DNA from: Glandiceps talaboti
Taxonomy: Eukaryota > Hemichordata > Enteropneusta > Spengelidae
Direction: 5' to 3'
DNA: 62,000 nt
Assembly (NCBI RefSeq): GCF_964340395.1
Contig: NC_135550.1
Coordinates: 29,449,176 to 29,511,175, forward strand
Part shown: positions 25,761-39,900 of the stretch, in pieces
Numbering within the stretch: the stretch's first letter is position 1
How the letters are laid out: every line of letters begins with the position of its first letter
The notes under the pieces: model-generated
Database searches by the model: none
Seen by the model: the letters and a program-made list of their open reading frames with translations, nothing else
What the model was told of the DNA's origin: nothing
Made by a program: the position numbers and the translations under genes

Positions 25761-27568
25761 ATGGCTGTACTGGTGTATTACCTCGCTCTATTTGGAATAT
25801 GTAATGGGCTGATCACAGCTAAAGCAGACCGCTATGTTAGATACGACGGGTAGGTACCTCGGCGGTGGCAGTCCCAGGATGGGCGAGTACCCATGCTTGT
25901 TAACGAAATTTCAAATGTACCCCTTTTCCCGAAATATTTCAATGAAAAACACCCCCTTATTTCCAAAATCCGAGAGTTTTTACCCGTCCCCGGGCTTTCG
26001 TCGGGAAGTTTCTTCCGAGAGAGGGAGTAGGGAAAGGGCACCCTACCCCTATTCTCGGAGGGTGATCTGAAAAAGTAACCCCTTTTTCACGATTCCACGG
26101 ACCTAGATGGCCGACGAAAAACACCCCCTTTTCCCTGAAATTTCTCACAAGCAAGCGTGCCCGCTTCGTCTGGGACCACCACCACCGGGCTGATAAAATT
26201 GGGTCATACAGAATCAGTGTAATGTGTCTGGCGAAATGTAGATGGTTCGGACACATCACAGACCTGTGTGTCAAAGGTTAGTAAAACAAAGCATAAATTT
26301 AAGTCATATGTAGTTAGCAAAACACTTCGCAGCAGACCAGACCAGGGTGGACGTAGACCTTATCACCAACCGCCTTCTGGAACGGTGTAGCTTAGAGTGA
26401 AAAAGTGACCATATTCTAGATCTCACTCACAAACGTGAGCTTTAAATCCAGGTATCGGACAATACCTAGAGTGACTGTTTGAGTTCAAAGGTCAAGGTCA
26501 GTTGTAATTGTCAGGAGTCTTGGAGACTTTAGGATTCTTTGAATAAAATGTTACTTGAATGATAATCTATTGTCAGCTACCCATTCTTTTTCCCCGTTTT
26601 TGAATTGTCAAAGGAAGGGAAATATTTGTTAGGCTGAGTCTCAAATACAACTTGTCGGTAACTTCAATTCACGTGATACATTGACATGATACCTTAATTA
26701 TTCAGTGAAGCCTGGTTATATTCTTATTTTTTACGTGATAAATCTATGACATTCGTTGGTAATATACGAGATGTATACCTGCAGTAGGCTTTAATATTAC
26801 TTTGAATTGTCATACAAGACTACTTTTGAAAATATCGCTCAGTATTTCATTATCTAATGTCATTTTTCTTGCGACTCCGCATCATATATCAGGTACAAAG
26901 TTTTGAGAATTACTCCAGAGAATAACAAACATATTGGTTTGATTTCGGTATGGCAAGATGATCCAGATTTGCAGGTAACTAACCACGTGACCTAGTTATG
27001 ATAACCATAACGACGTGCCTTAATTATAAAAGTCGATATGGTAATGTTCCAATTGGGATATCAATCGGGGGAAAAGAACATTGGTCGATACCAAAAGCCC
27101 TTTACGTTTTAATATGAAAGGTTTTAGACAAGTTTTTACTAGTAACATACTGTCAAATCATACCGAAAACATAGTTCAACACATCACTTCTGAGAATCAT
27201 CAAAAACCAGGAATGTTTTGTATCTAGCTCTCTGTTTGATATCTTCTCTCGATCTGGCCACCATCTCAAAGCCAGTGACACTCTTACCTTATATGAAAAT
27301 CTGCCGATGACTGTGACCTTATTTCCGTTTAGGTTGACTTTTGGAGAGCGCCCTCTGTCCCAGATAGATATATCGACATCATGTTATCGTCCAAGTCAGC
27401 GAATAAAATAGAGCGGGCTCTTGAAAACTTCAACATTCCATATGATATTCTCATTCCGGACGTTCAAAAGGTGATAGATGATCAGTTAATCAGTAACCAA
27501 GGAAACGACACTGATTTTGATTATTCAAAGTATCATACTTTTGAAGAGGTAAGATATTCCTTTAGTGG

Positions 27569-27633
<65 letters not shown>

Positions 27634-27682
27634 CTACTTACCTACCTACCTACCTACCTACCTACCTACCTACCTACCTACC

Positions 27683-27742
<60 letters not shown>

Positions 27743-30458
27743 AGTCTTCCAAATATTCCTGTGTCAGCAGCTTTTACAAGTGGTCATTTTATTCCAAATA
27801 ATTGATATTGTGTGAATCACCATAGAAACAATACCCCCAGTCATCTTATAGTAGCTATCGTGAAATTGTTATGAACACCTGAAGAGAGTATACTATGCAG
27901 AGATTGTTTGTGTACGAATAGTCATCACATACTGTGGTTTATTTCAGATTCAAGCCTGGGTCAGTCGGAATGCTAAGTTACATAATGACATTGCATCTGT
28001 GGTGGAAATAACAACAACTTATGAGGGTAGAATAATTCATGCACTGAAGGTTTGTGATATGCATAAATTGAATTGAATGGAATTTCATTTCAGCAGAAAT
28101 AATTGTTGTATTATTATATTACAATGAGTAAAATTGTTTGGTCAAGTTTAGTGTTTTTCCTTCGTCACTCGATTTATCCATATTAATATATTAATCAACA
28201 GTGCTGTATAACTGTCAAGTTTGAAGACTTCCCTTGCAGAAACATGTTTTACAGGTTAATACCCATGATACAATGTCAATGTCGTTATGCCATACGTAAG
28301 CCAAGTTTACGCAATCGAATTGTTAAAGTCTTCAGTATTTCCTCACTTTTTCATATTAAATTGATTTGGCATATATATAACTATACTATATTTCCCCCTT
28401 TTTAAATTAAACCTGAACATATACTTGTGATACAAGGGGCCAGCTGACCAAATATATAGGGGAATAATATATCGTTATCTTTATAATTATATTTCTTGTT
28501 TGTTTGTCACCCTTAGATTGGTAAACCATCATCAACAACCAGAGATAAACCAGCAATATGGATTGAGGGTGGCATACATGCTCGTGAATGGATTTCACCG
28601 GCTACAGTCATATACATAATGAAGGAGGTGTGTTTTTTGTTTCCATTTTTAACTTTAGAAAAAAAACATAGATTGGTAATTTGTAGATAAAAGAGTATCA
28701 ATATTCAATAATTTTGCAAACAGACACTTTGATAAACATGAGGGTGTGCGCCATTTGATTTGCGATCGAGCACTGAAACCCTATTCAATTGCTTGCGTCT
28801 TGTGAGTTGTATATAATGTTATTTTGTGACTTGTATAAAAGTGTTAATGATGTATCTGTGTAGATTTAAAAGGTTTTCATTTGACCAGTTTCGATACCTC
28901 TCCAATTGTGTTAATATAGTAACAGTCACACTATGTTAGATGCGCTAACAGTATTTGAGAACCGTAATCGTAATCATAGGACATTACTGAAAGTTATCAA
29001 TGCTTCTGTTCCACATTTAATTTCATATATTTTATATTCCAATAGTTTCTTGGACGCTACGGAAGAGACAAATATGTTACTGACTTGGTGAATACATATG
29101 ATTGGTACTTCTTACCTGTGTTTAACGCCGATGGATATGCATACACTTGGTCTTCTGTAAGTAACATGTATAATTTACTTGCCACACTACGCCAGTATAT
29201 ATTCCTATACATGCATGTACAGGTTATTCGTGAAATACATTATGTATGCTGAACGCTTTAAGTCGGTTGAAGAAATGAAATATTGATTCAATTTAAATTA
29301 AAAAAAACATAGATAAAACGTTACACTATATCATAGATGGTCAATGTCAAGTGAAGCGCAACTATTATCTGAACAAATCTGATTAATATGAATATGAAGC
29401 TCAGAGTCTGTGATATTATATCAGGTGAATAATTCCTGTATAGAATGATATATGTATATAAAATGTATCATTAAACCTATATGGTTGGCCAAAATGCAAT
29501 GAAACCTTTAGTAACGTATCTTTGATTTTTGATAATATATACTCAGAATCGAATGTGGAGGAAGACACGAACAAGAAGACAGAATTCAACATGTATTGGT
29601 GTAGACCCAAACAGAAATTGGGATGCCCACTGGGGAGGTATGACATTAGTCAATTTTCTTCTTCAATCGAGAGTTCTTTGTACTGAGATGGGAATTATGT
29701 GTCCGTTGGGTACATTATCTTGTTACAGTGTCAACTTTACGCAGCTCGACCTCCATTAACCAAATTACGAGTTGATTGTCTGACCATGCAGTTATTACAC
29801 TTTTTGTCATATAACCTTAGCATTTGGGTGTTTGAGACACACACAATTCTTGTTCGAAACACACACAATCCTTGTTCGAAACACACACAATCCTGGTCAA
29901 AAGACCTTAGCATTTGCCGTTTTGTGCAACAATTTACTCTAAAACAGGACACATCAAAAGATGCGTCAGTTCCAGGCGACAAAACAAACACTCCAGTCGA
30001 AACCACACAACTTGTGTCTGCATCAACTCTCATTGACGGAACCCTTGATGTCTTCTGTTTTAGAGTAAATTGTTGCAGAAAACAACCAAATGCTAAGGTC
30101 TTATGACCAGAATTGAGGTGTTCGAAACACACTGAATCCTGGTCATAAGAGTTTAGCATTTGGGCATTTTCTGCAACAATTTACTCTAAAACAGCACATA
30201 TCAAAGGGCCGTCAACACGGATTGACAGTTCGGGTAGTCTACAGGACGGGTGTTTTCGGTGACCAACAATTCTGACTCTCCGACGCGTCGCGACGCGGCC
30301 CCGGCAGTGGCAGTCGTTCGATCATGGATTGGTGGGTACCCCGGCTTGTTAGCGAAATTTCATATGTACCCCTTTTCCAGTTAATATTTCAATGAAAAAG
30401 AACCCCCCCCCTTTTTTTTTGTTATATAGTGAATCTGGGAGAAAATCACTTCAAAAAC

Positions 30459-30517
<59 letters not shown>

Positions 30518-31801
30518 GGGGCATCGTACCCATATTCTCGGAGGGTGATCTGATAAAGTATCCCCTTTTTACGATTCCATGGACCTAGCTGGCCGAAGAG
30601 ATGCGAAGCATCCATTGGACCGCGACCAAGAAAATTGTGATATTGCGATTCTGAAGAGTCACTTTCACGGTAGTCATGCTCGCAGACGGTGTACGCGTTT
30701 CGCTCAAGGGACGACTTACTCCGTATGCAAGCAGGACTGCTATCACGGCAGAGTCGAGTACCATCTAATTTGGATGAAGAATTATTTAAGTTTGAGCGTA
30801 TCATACACCACTTTTTAAAATTTGATGTAGACACTGGACGTACGTACTCTACGAAAAGACACAGCGAGAGAGGGGTGAAAAAGGAGACACGAGAAACATC
30901 AGTGGAAAGCGGGATGGTCACCGAAAACACTGGACACCGCGTAGTAGACGTCTACTGACTGCTCTAGCGCTCTCTTCAACGTTGAAAGCGGAGTTAATGT
31001 CAACAATTTACTCTGTTCGACAGACCAGAAGTTAGTGTGTCTTAGACACCACACGAAATTGTAACAGTGTGTAAAGTAGGATGCTTTGAAGAAGTCACCT
31101 CCGACTAACGCATCTTTTGATGTGTTCTGTGTTAGAGTAAATTGTAGCATAAAACGTCAAATGCTAAGGTCTTATGACCAGGATTCAGTGTGTTTCAAAC
31201 AAGGATTGTGTGTGTCTCAAACAAGAATTGTGTGCGTCTCAAACACCCAAATGCTAAGGTTATATGACAAAAAGTGTAATATCCCGAATTAGAATCTGAA
31301 AAGAGTTTTAGAACCCCAAAGTTCAGTTTTACATTATTTTCTTCTCGTCTCCATTTTCATTTCCTATACCTGCAGAAGCCGGTGCAAGTCACTCGCCTTG
31401 TAGTGATTCATATTGTGGGCCTTATCCATTCTCTGAGCCATCGGTGAAGGGAGTATCCGATTTCATCAAAAGAAATGGACGTTTTATAGCATTTATGGAT
31501 TTTCATAGTTACTCACAACTCTGGATGTCGCCATGGGGATACACGACTGACCTCCCAAAAGACTTCGAGATTCAGGTACATGATGTCATGCATCATTATA
31601 TACTGGCTGAAATGTTACCCTTTCGGATCTTAAGATTTATTGTTCATTGAAGACTGGCTTATTGGTCGATTTTCGTCTGAAATTGCAAGGGTAAACATCC
31701 ATATGAAAAAGTTAATTCATAGTCCCGCGTTTAAAGGATATACAACCAATCAAACTATAAGGTTGTAAAGTTGGTTGGTTACGGATGGATTTTGGAATCA
31801 T

Positions 31802-31873
<72 letters not shown>

Positions 31874-33070
31874 ATCAATCGATCACTTTCTGACAATCAC
31901 AATGATAAAGATAACACAATGCATATTGTACTCTTAGTCTTATAATATCACGAAATCGTCTTGTTCTGTAAATGGTTTGTAACGGGTGTAATTTTATTAT
32001 TGGTTTCACCAGGATGCGTTATCAGCGTCAGCTGTCAGGGCCCTTGGATCTGTTCATAGTACAAAGTATCAACATGGAACCATTGCAAATGTTATATGTA
32101 AGTCAACATATTCAAACAAGATATGAGTTTATTTCAGGTTTTGATGAATGATACATATCGTGACCCGAAAAATTCCGCTACTCATCAGCTCAGATGACTG
32201 AGTACCAAATAATCTAAAGTGATGATTATAATTACAGCTAATTATGTTAAGAAAAGAAGCAAGCTCTACCGAGAAAAAATAAATCAAACTTAAATTGAGT
32301 TAGTAGGCGTGTTTGTATTCACATACATTTACAACATCCGTCTGAACATTTGTGTTTGGTTTCTAATATGGCCGCAACCATGTAAGATGTATTAAAACTG
32401 GGTAAAACAAGAATACGTCCCAACTCCCTTGCCTTATTACTGGTTTCATTCTGATTTATTCATTTTGTTTAAACAATCCACACAACTGCAAATTTGATGC
32501 TATTGGTACAAAAGAATGTGCCATATCCTTACTCATATGTGATCTTACATTTAGGACTGTCAACACAATTTGAACTGCAGAGTTGACTTCTGTAACCTTT
32601 GTCCCTTAACCCTTGACCTCAGATTCATGTAATCTGAGTTGGGAATACGACCTATAAAATCTTAAACCTGCCATGGAGATGTGGCCATTTTTCCCACATC
32701 AATTGTAAGCATGTTTATGCACTGATTGTGTTACACAAGTGCTTGGTTACTCTGTTTTCATTTTTGATATTGATAATTTTTTTCGAGGAAAGCCAGAAAA
32801 GAACATTTTGTCACGATTGTCAAACGAAGACATGAACTCGTCAATATTAATGTTTACCTTTCTCTTGTAGATGTTGCATCAGGAAGCAGTGTTGATTGGA
32901 CCTACGATAAAGTAGGTATTCTGTATTCATACGGCATTGAACTACGAGACACTGGTCGATTTGGATTTTTGTTACCACCAGCAGAAATCATTCCAAGTGG
33001 TGAAGAGACCTTTGACGCCGTTGTAGCATCTGGGATGTTTATAATGAACAACCCACCCTCAGTAGTTTAA
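25761..33070 (+). CDS. Carboxypeptidase A-like proenzyme, gene C (complete, 428 aa)
   Basis: Secreted M14 CPA-type proenzyme. Ten exons: 25761-25849, 26893-26974, 27333-27548, 27948-28049, 28517-28627, 29046-29156, 29547-29637, 31376-31575, 32013-32097 and 32871-33070 (1287 bp), with GT/AG borders and the same phases as gene B. Signal peptide [16 protein letters not shown]; exon 1 ends YVRYDG as in gene B. The propeptide spans exons 2-3. The catalytic domain has [14 protein letters not shown] (His69/Glu72), NRMWRKTRT (Arg127), DPNRNWD (Asn144/Arg145), FMDFHSYSQ (His196, Tyr198), Tyr248 across the exon 9/10 junction, Val at position 255 and [14 protein letters not shown] (Glu270). It is the most canonical of the three. 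An odd feature is the prosegment end [16 protein letters not shown], which lacks the basic residue usually cut by trypsin. An extra Cys occurs in SYCGPYP. The usual LNPDGY reads FNADGY. Confidence 0.95.
25857..26110. repeat. Dispersed repeat, copy 1 (gene C intron 1)
   Basis: 'cttgttaacgaaatttca', 'atgtaccccttttcc', 'atatttcaatgaaaaa', 'attctcggagggtgatctga' and 'acgattccacggacctag' all recur in the same order at about 30306-30600. It begins less than 10 bp after the exon 1 donor of gene C. Interspersed-element fragment of unknown type. Confidence 0.75.
27568..27742. repeat. (CTTA)n-(CCTA)n-(CTTA)n microsatellite in gene C intron 3
   Basis: Starts 20 bp after the exon 3 donor and runs 175 bp, with a CCTA core. 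Confidence 0.95.
29794..31280. mobile_element. Element with long terminal inverted repeats (about 1.5 kb) in gene C intron 7
   Basis: The left arm starts attacactttttgtcatata and passes through 'accttagcatttgggtgttt' and a run of 'cacacaatccttgtt' repeats. The right arm carries the same order inverted and ends tatatgacaaaaagtgtaat. Arms are about 180 bp. A second inverted pair around 'tttagagtaaattgttgcag' at 30050-30190 makes the left half itself foldable. The interior includes the dispersed repeat 30306-30600 with a (GA)n tract and some non-repetitive sequence to 30960. No transposase motif is recognised. Confidence 0.7.
30306..30600. repeat. Dispersed repeat, copy 2, interrupted by (GA)n
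   Basis: Homologous to 25857-26110. A GA microsatellite at 30463-30514 separates the two halves. It lies inside the TIR element 29794-31280. Confidence 0.75.
31799..31884. repeat. (AATC)n microsatellite in gene C intron 8
   Basis: About 20 AATC units. Confidence 0.95.
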
Positions 33071-34146
33071 AAGAATACACCTGTCCAGCTGTTTTATATT
33101 CAAGATACAAATGGGTAACGCAGTTTAGGGCCTGGTTTGATTTATACCACTTTACGGCCGATAGAGCGAACATTGTTCACATTTTAATAAGTTTCCCTTT
33201 TTTATATATGGTGGATTCTTGGGGGTAAAATGTTTGTTAAAATCATCCAACACAATGCGCGTCTTTAGCTTAGAAGGTTTTGCTTTTGTTGGATGATGTT
33301 GACAAAGTTGTCTCTGTATAGTTGTGAGGAGAGACCACTCTTACAAAATTATACGATTAACGACAACGTCTATGCATAGACCCTCCACCAACTCTGTTGG
33401 TCAGTTTATTTCTAGGTTATAGTGCACAACACATGATCAATCGTTCAGTCTTTTCAGAGCTTATGTAAAGCTACCATCTACAAATACAGGTATTGTGTGA
33501 CATTGCCCTTCCACAATATTTTGCAAGCTATACTATAATTTTTAAGCCGACGTTCTTCGAAAAGTATTAACATTATTGATAAAATATCCATGATCATAGT
33601 TGTTGTCTTTCTTGTTATTGACATTCAAAGCAGATGTTCAAAGTTGAGTTGATTATATATTTTAATGAATCACTGTGCCGGCAGGTTTGTGGATGGCATT
33701 GTTGCAACGTATAATCTCAGATGACCTCGTAAATTGCGTGATAAACAATGAAAAGGAGCACGTCACACCACCAATAGTTCAGCCTCAGGCTACAATCGTG
33801 GAACGGCCCTATCTACTTCTACGTTTCACTCGACTAACCCTACATTGCTTGCATCTGACAAAAACAGCATCACAAAAAAATTCGTTAACGGCAAGATGGA
33901 GACACTAAAAGTAATTATGGGCGAACATAGCGTTTATTACAAATATTCTGGACCTTTGGTATAATAAATCAAATACTTCAAATTATACCATGCACGAGCC
34001 AAGTTGAACAAAAAATATGGAATATACTCTGGTCGTTCTACGTCACGACAACACGTGTTTACGTCACTGGTTCTGCTGTGTTCGAAATATGAGTTAAACT
34101 TTCAAAATTGCCATTACTCTCTTTGATATTACTGGAGGTGGTCATC

Positions 34147-34294
34147 ATGTTATTCTCCAATATTTTTCTTCGTTCAACCGGAAAATACTCGTGACCTAAG
34201 GGTTGTCACTATGAGTCGCTAGACGAGGAATGACAAAGGCCCCTTAGGTCACTCGTATTTTCCTTGGCTGAAGAAAAATATTGGGGAATAACAT
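34147..34294. mobile_element. Small foldback element (148 bp)
   Basis: atgttattctccaatattt and 'tttcttc..ggaaaatac.cgtgacctaagg' are mirrored by 'ccttaggtcactcgtatttt', 'gaagaaaaatattggggaat' and 'aacat'. Confidence 0.7.
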
Positions 34295-35371
34295 CTAATT
34301 ATCTTTCTGACGATTACAATTGAAAGTATTACCAACGTGTAAAAACATACACACCTTTTTCACGACCCATGGCCATCATTTTATGGTGATACAATGACAA
34401 ACATAACATCAAACTGTAATACCCGTTGTTTGTTTTCCACTATTCAAGGTGATTTTGGATTAATTGTTATCAGATCAGAAAATGTCGTGGGTTATACATA
34501 GAGTCGCTGATTATTTTGTAGCCCTTCAACCAGTATCTCTTTTATAAAGAGGCATTTGAACCCAATTTTACTTCAATTTTTACTCCATCTCAGTACCGGA
34601 TACATCAATACTATGGAAATGACGGTTCAATATCAACATTGAAAAGTTGGTATTCTTTCCTTTACACTTTGACGAAATAGGGATATATGCAATCAGACAT
34701 TCCAGTATCATAGCTCCCAGACTGAAAAGCTAGCTATTTCATTTTTCATCATACACATTATTATTGGAAGCGACAATTGGATCTGGCTAATCAGACCGTG
34801 AAAACTCACTAGGGTGCATGTCACGTGTTCCACCAATGTCATGACCATGACAACAATAACCACAGACAAGAAACCTTACTTGTCTGTGCAATAACCAAAA
34901 AACTCTACAATAAAAAAATAAGATTGTTATGAAAACATAAACACATTACCGATTAAAATGCCTAGCAGAACAGTTAGATGACTGTTGTTAGTATCATTAC
35001 TTTTGTCTAGATTCAAATTGTATGCCATATTTTTTCATTTTATCACCAAATTCACTATAACGTTAATAACTAGTAGTGCCTATGATTTACGACGGAATGA
35101 AGTGGCAATTATAGGTAATGAATTTGAAAGTGATCAAATATCTCTTTAAAAATCTTAATGAAGGAATTATATATTGTTCATGAATATTATAATTCAAAAT
35201 TCGTATACGATGGAAATAGCGTAAATAGCGTTGCTCTCACAATAATTGCTGGTACAGAATGATGGCATGTAGATTACACACAGTAGGTCAGTCTCTACGA
35301 AGTAAAGTTTAACACATACAGTTCACATGATCTAGAGTGAACGTGTGTTCACATAAATATGTATTAATGTG

Positions 35372-35475
<104 letters not shown>

Positions 35476-35780
35476 ATGATGAAACGAATAAAATATTTTT
35501 TTAAACAGTCAGTGTAGTTGATTTAATATGTACTTCTGGCATAGAGACCATTTTACGTGGTATGTTTTCGATACAGTAGCGACCCCTTCACAAAGGCAGT
35601 TCAATATAGGGTTATATCGTAAGATTATATCCTGGTATGATATATTACTTATGTCGTTTATTTACGTACTATCCATTTCCCTTTTTCTATCCTCTGGCCT
35701 TTACAAGAAACAATCATGCATCATAAAATTAAGTCTGAATCTCACATGATATGGGAAGGAGGGGATTAGGGTAGGGCAGG

Positions 35781-36176
35781 ATGGATGGATGGATGGATGG
35801 ATGGATGGATGGATAGATGGATGGATGGATGGATGGATGGATGGATGGATGGAAGGAAGCATGGATGCATGGATGGATGGATGGAAGGAAGGAAGAATGG
35901 AGGGATGGAGGGATGGAGGGAAGGAAGGAAGAATGGATGGATGGATGGATGGATGGATGGAAGGAAGGAAGAATGGATGGATGCCACGATGGATGGATGT
36001 ATGGATGGATGGATGCATGCATGGATGGATGGAGGGAAGGAAGAATGGATGCATGGATGGATGGATGGATGGAAGGAAGGAAGGAAGAATGGATGGATGC
36101 ATGGATGGAGGGATGCATGGATGGAGGGATGGAGGGAAGGAAGGAAGAATGGATGCATGGATGGATGGATGGATGC
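35781..36176. repeat. (GGAT)n minisatellite with GGAA/GGGA variants
   Basis: About 400 bp of GGAT units interspersed with GGAAGGAAGAAT blocks forming a higher-order pattern. Stop-free frames in all three phases (DGWMDGWM and HPSIHPSI types) are artefacts. Confidence 0.95.
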
Positions 36177-36908
36177 TGTGCTATAGGTGAAATGTCTTTT
36201 CATAAAGGTCAATGAAAACACCGGAATAAAAGAATGTTGACATGGAAATTGCACACAAAACAATATGAGGTACGATTTAAAAGACATTAAAGCAGATAAT
36301 AAAATACTTGCATGAGGTAGAGTATGGGAAATAATTTGAATTAAAGAAATGCAACCTTGGGTCATCGACAGCACTACATATTAATAGTGGCACTCGGAGA
36401 ACGTACCAGTATTTGTTGACAATATCATAAAGAGATAGATACATTTTTTGATATATGGAATAGACCAAGATATCGAATGGTAAACCAATACATGATACGA
36501 TTACATTAACAGCATTTACTTTCACAGTGTTTTGTAAATAATAAATTTATGAATAAATATCATGCTTAGATATCACTTCACAGGTACTCTGTCAACAACA
36601 CAACGATGTCCTCTACTACAAGAAAAAGGACAAATTTGAAACCAAACCCTACAAACAAAATTACTACTGACTGCACATGCATTGTATATAATCGTTATCA
36701 TTGTCATAAAGTGATACTAAGTGAATGCAAAATTCTGACATCATCAGTTGTCTGCGCAAAATAACCATGCATAAAATAAAATTATGACTATTTCTGGATA
36801 TTGGCGCAGCTAGCCTTGCGACACCCTGTGACGTCATGGCCTATGACACCCTATCCCGCCTGCAAATACGATTCATCTGATATATATGGTATTACTTTGC
36901 ACTTGTAG

Positions 36909-39900
36909 ATGATTCCTTTCAGAACAGCGGGTGGTGTAGGGAGTGAGCACTGTGCGTGGAACGGGTCAAGAACATTTCTCGAGATGTCGTACCCATCTTT
37001 GTCTGGGCGGATGCAATACAATGGTAGAAGATCGCCTAGACTAACGAGGTCGCCTAGATTAACGAGATCCCAAACCCTAAACCACGCTATAACGATTGAG
37101 GAGCCATATGAGAGCAATACAAGCACGAACCCAACTGAAACGTTTCAGAGTTCCATAAGGACCGTATTTCGTATACTAATGGTCTTCGGTTTGGCCTTTC
37201 CTCCCCGAAATGCCACATCGATGTTCTTAAAAGCAACAACCAGAACGAGTTATGCGTGCCAGGTTTATTGTACTGTCGTTATGTCAGTACTGTGGTTTAA
37301 CAGCATACGGCTCGTTTTCGCGTTTTGGGAGGAGGAAAACACAGCTGTGGGAGTGAAGCAAAATCATTTAATCATGAATGTAGTGATGACGGTCTGGTCT
37401 TTCAACTGCAGTTTCGTGTCAACAACCTGGTATTACATTTGTTTTAGTCAAACCAGACTGCAGAAATTTTTTGACTTTTTACAAAGTGCTATTCAAAATA
37501 ATGATTGTGTTGGAGCAAGTCTGAACATCAAGAAAATATCACTTAAACTTAAAATTTTAATTTTCATCGTGGTCTTCTCGGTGATTATTAACTCCACTTA
37601 CGCCGTCATTTTGAAATATGTATTTGTTAACCAACTTCATGGAATTTCTACATATTATGGATTTCCGTTTGGCGACGACTTTTTCTATTTCTTCGTAGTC
37701 ATCAACATTTTTAATACCGCATCATGGATGTTCCCTTTGCTTTTGTTTTTATGCCTTTGTATTGTGTTGAATGGATTGTACACAACAATAAGCACAACGC
37801 TATCTGACACGATCAATGAGGACGGTAATTTAGGTGTATGCCTGGAAGATCTTCGCCGAGAGCATGAACGTTTATGTCAGGCCGTCATTATGATGGACGA
37901 TACGTTTTCATTGTACACGATGGTAATGGTGGCGTTTGCATTCTCACTGGAATGTTTCCTCTGTTTTGTCATCGTCATCGAAAACGAAGGAGACATCACC
38001 TTGGTGATATTCTGGTTCATATCATGTGGTGTAGTTTTAGGCACCATTTGTTTATTTTCAGCTTCCTTACATGAAGCGGTAAGTATTATGTTTCTAATAC
38101 ATTAATTACAACATCTAGTTTATCAATGAGAATATGTTAGGGAACACACTCTAGAATTTAGCTGTATTCATTGGTCATTGTAATTTTAAATGACACACAT
38201 ATTGGACAGTTTGACTTATTAAGCTAAGCTAAATCCATTAAAATAACTAGATACCATACTGTAAAATCACGAAATTCTTAATATGATTCAGTCATATACA
38301 TAGTGTCTTACATTTTTTACATTTTTTAAAGTTCGTCATTGAATTATGTGTAAGTTTTATGATGGTTTAGATTTTTATTTAAATTCATTTATTTGGAAAT
38401 AACATACCATAAAATATATTCCTTAACAGTGCTGCTGAGGATAACACAAAAAAAACAAAAGAAAAATTGTTTCCATTGTCAGAGTGGTCCTCGATATGGT
38501 ATGGTTTTCAAAATGACGATGAACAAAAGTTATTTTGAGTAAAAATTATTAAAACAGTATTAAAGTCTGACAACACAACTACAAAATGTAATAATATATC
38601 AAGTCGATATTACTATAGGCAAACAGATGTGACATAAAATGATTTTTCACTGATTTCTTGAAGGCACAGTTTGACTGAGAGTACCTCATCGACATTTGTA
38701 AACTGTTCCATCTTGTAGTACAAGCATACCTAAGTTGAGATTTGTATATATATTATTTAAATCAACAGGAAGTTGTGTAGGAATCAACGATAATGCGAGC
38801 AACACGTTAGATGGCAATGAATAATTTATATTACTACTTTACTTTGTACCAGAAAATAAAAGTTCTGTCTTGTTGGGATCTTATATTTAGCCAAATAAGT
38901 GAAATCTCCATGGGTCATGTTTCAAAACATAGTGAAACAGAATGTGATGTTTTCATTTATACAACTTGCGTCTTGTCGTAAGTCTGTCGACGTATTTATC
39001 GTGAAAATGTAAGTCAATTTAAAATCAATTAATTGTACAATTGATCATGACACACTGAATTCTAAACCAGTAAGTCTTACTTTCGGACAATAATAGCAAT
39101 GCAAATTAGATAAATATCCGACATATATATATTACAGAATTGCATAAGGTACAGTCATGTATTTGTAGACATGTCGGATCAAACGTTCACCATTGAGGAC
39201 GGTCACAGTGGCTCAAATTCGACACTGTAATACTACACGAGAGCGATAATGATGGGAAATATTTTTTCAAAGATAGTAGTTCAATTTTTTTTTAAATCGC
39301 GGACTTTAATGGTTATGCGCGGTATGATATAGTTAAAATTGACATTCAGAAAATAAAAATTATACAACATTAATGACCCTTGACCTATTCATCCATAACG
39401 TGATGTAAATATGCATTAATTTTAAAACTGTATATGCATGTCGCATCAGACATGGTGCTTGATTTTAGTTCATGTCCATGTACAGTAATTAGACATGGTT
39501 ATCTCTTATTTCTGCAACGTGACATTCGGTTGATTAATTAGACAACTTCTTCATCATGAGCAGTTTCGAATTGTAAAAATCACTAAGTCTTTGAACTATA
39601 TTTTACTCAGATTCTCATTTGTGACCACTTTATACTTGCCTGGGATCACTGAACATTCACACGGTCTTTGGGTACGGGTGCAAATTTAAAGGTCATGCGT
39701 TGCCATCTCAACAACACTGGTAAAATGATAAAAAACATGAAAAATTGATTGTGAGATTACCCATTAGTATACTAGAATTAATGCACTTATCACAATGCCC
39801 AGAGGACGTTATCTCGAGTCCCGCATGATTGACATTTCTCTCATCCATTTCATTAATATCCCAATAAATGCATAGCTAATTTATATCTAATCACTCTTAA

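Noticed and set aside
26190-26270. Possible LINE reverse-transcriptase C-terminal motif ([12 protein letters not shown])
   Set aside because: The RWFGH-type match is only about 12 residues with no supporting motif nearby; too short to call.
30451-30960. Frames of 79-159 codons in gene C intron 7
   Set aside because: They overlap one another on both strands inside a TIR element with a GA tract and show no recognisable domain.
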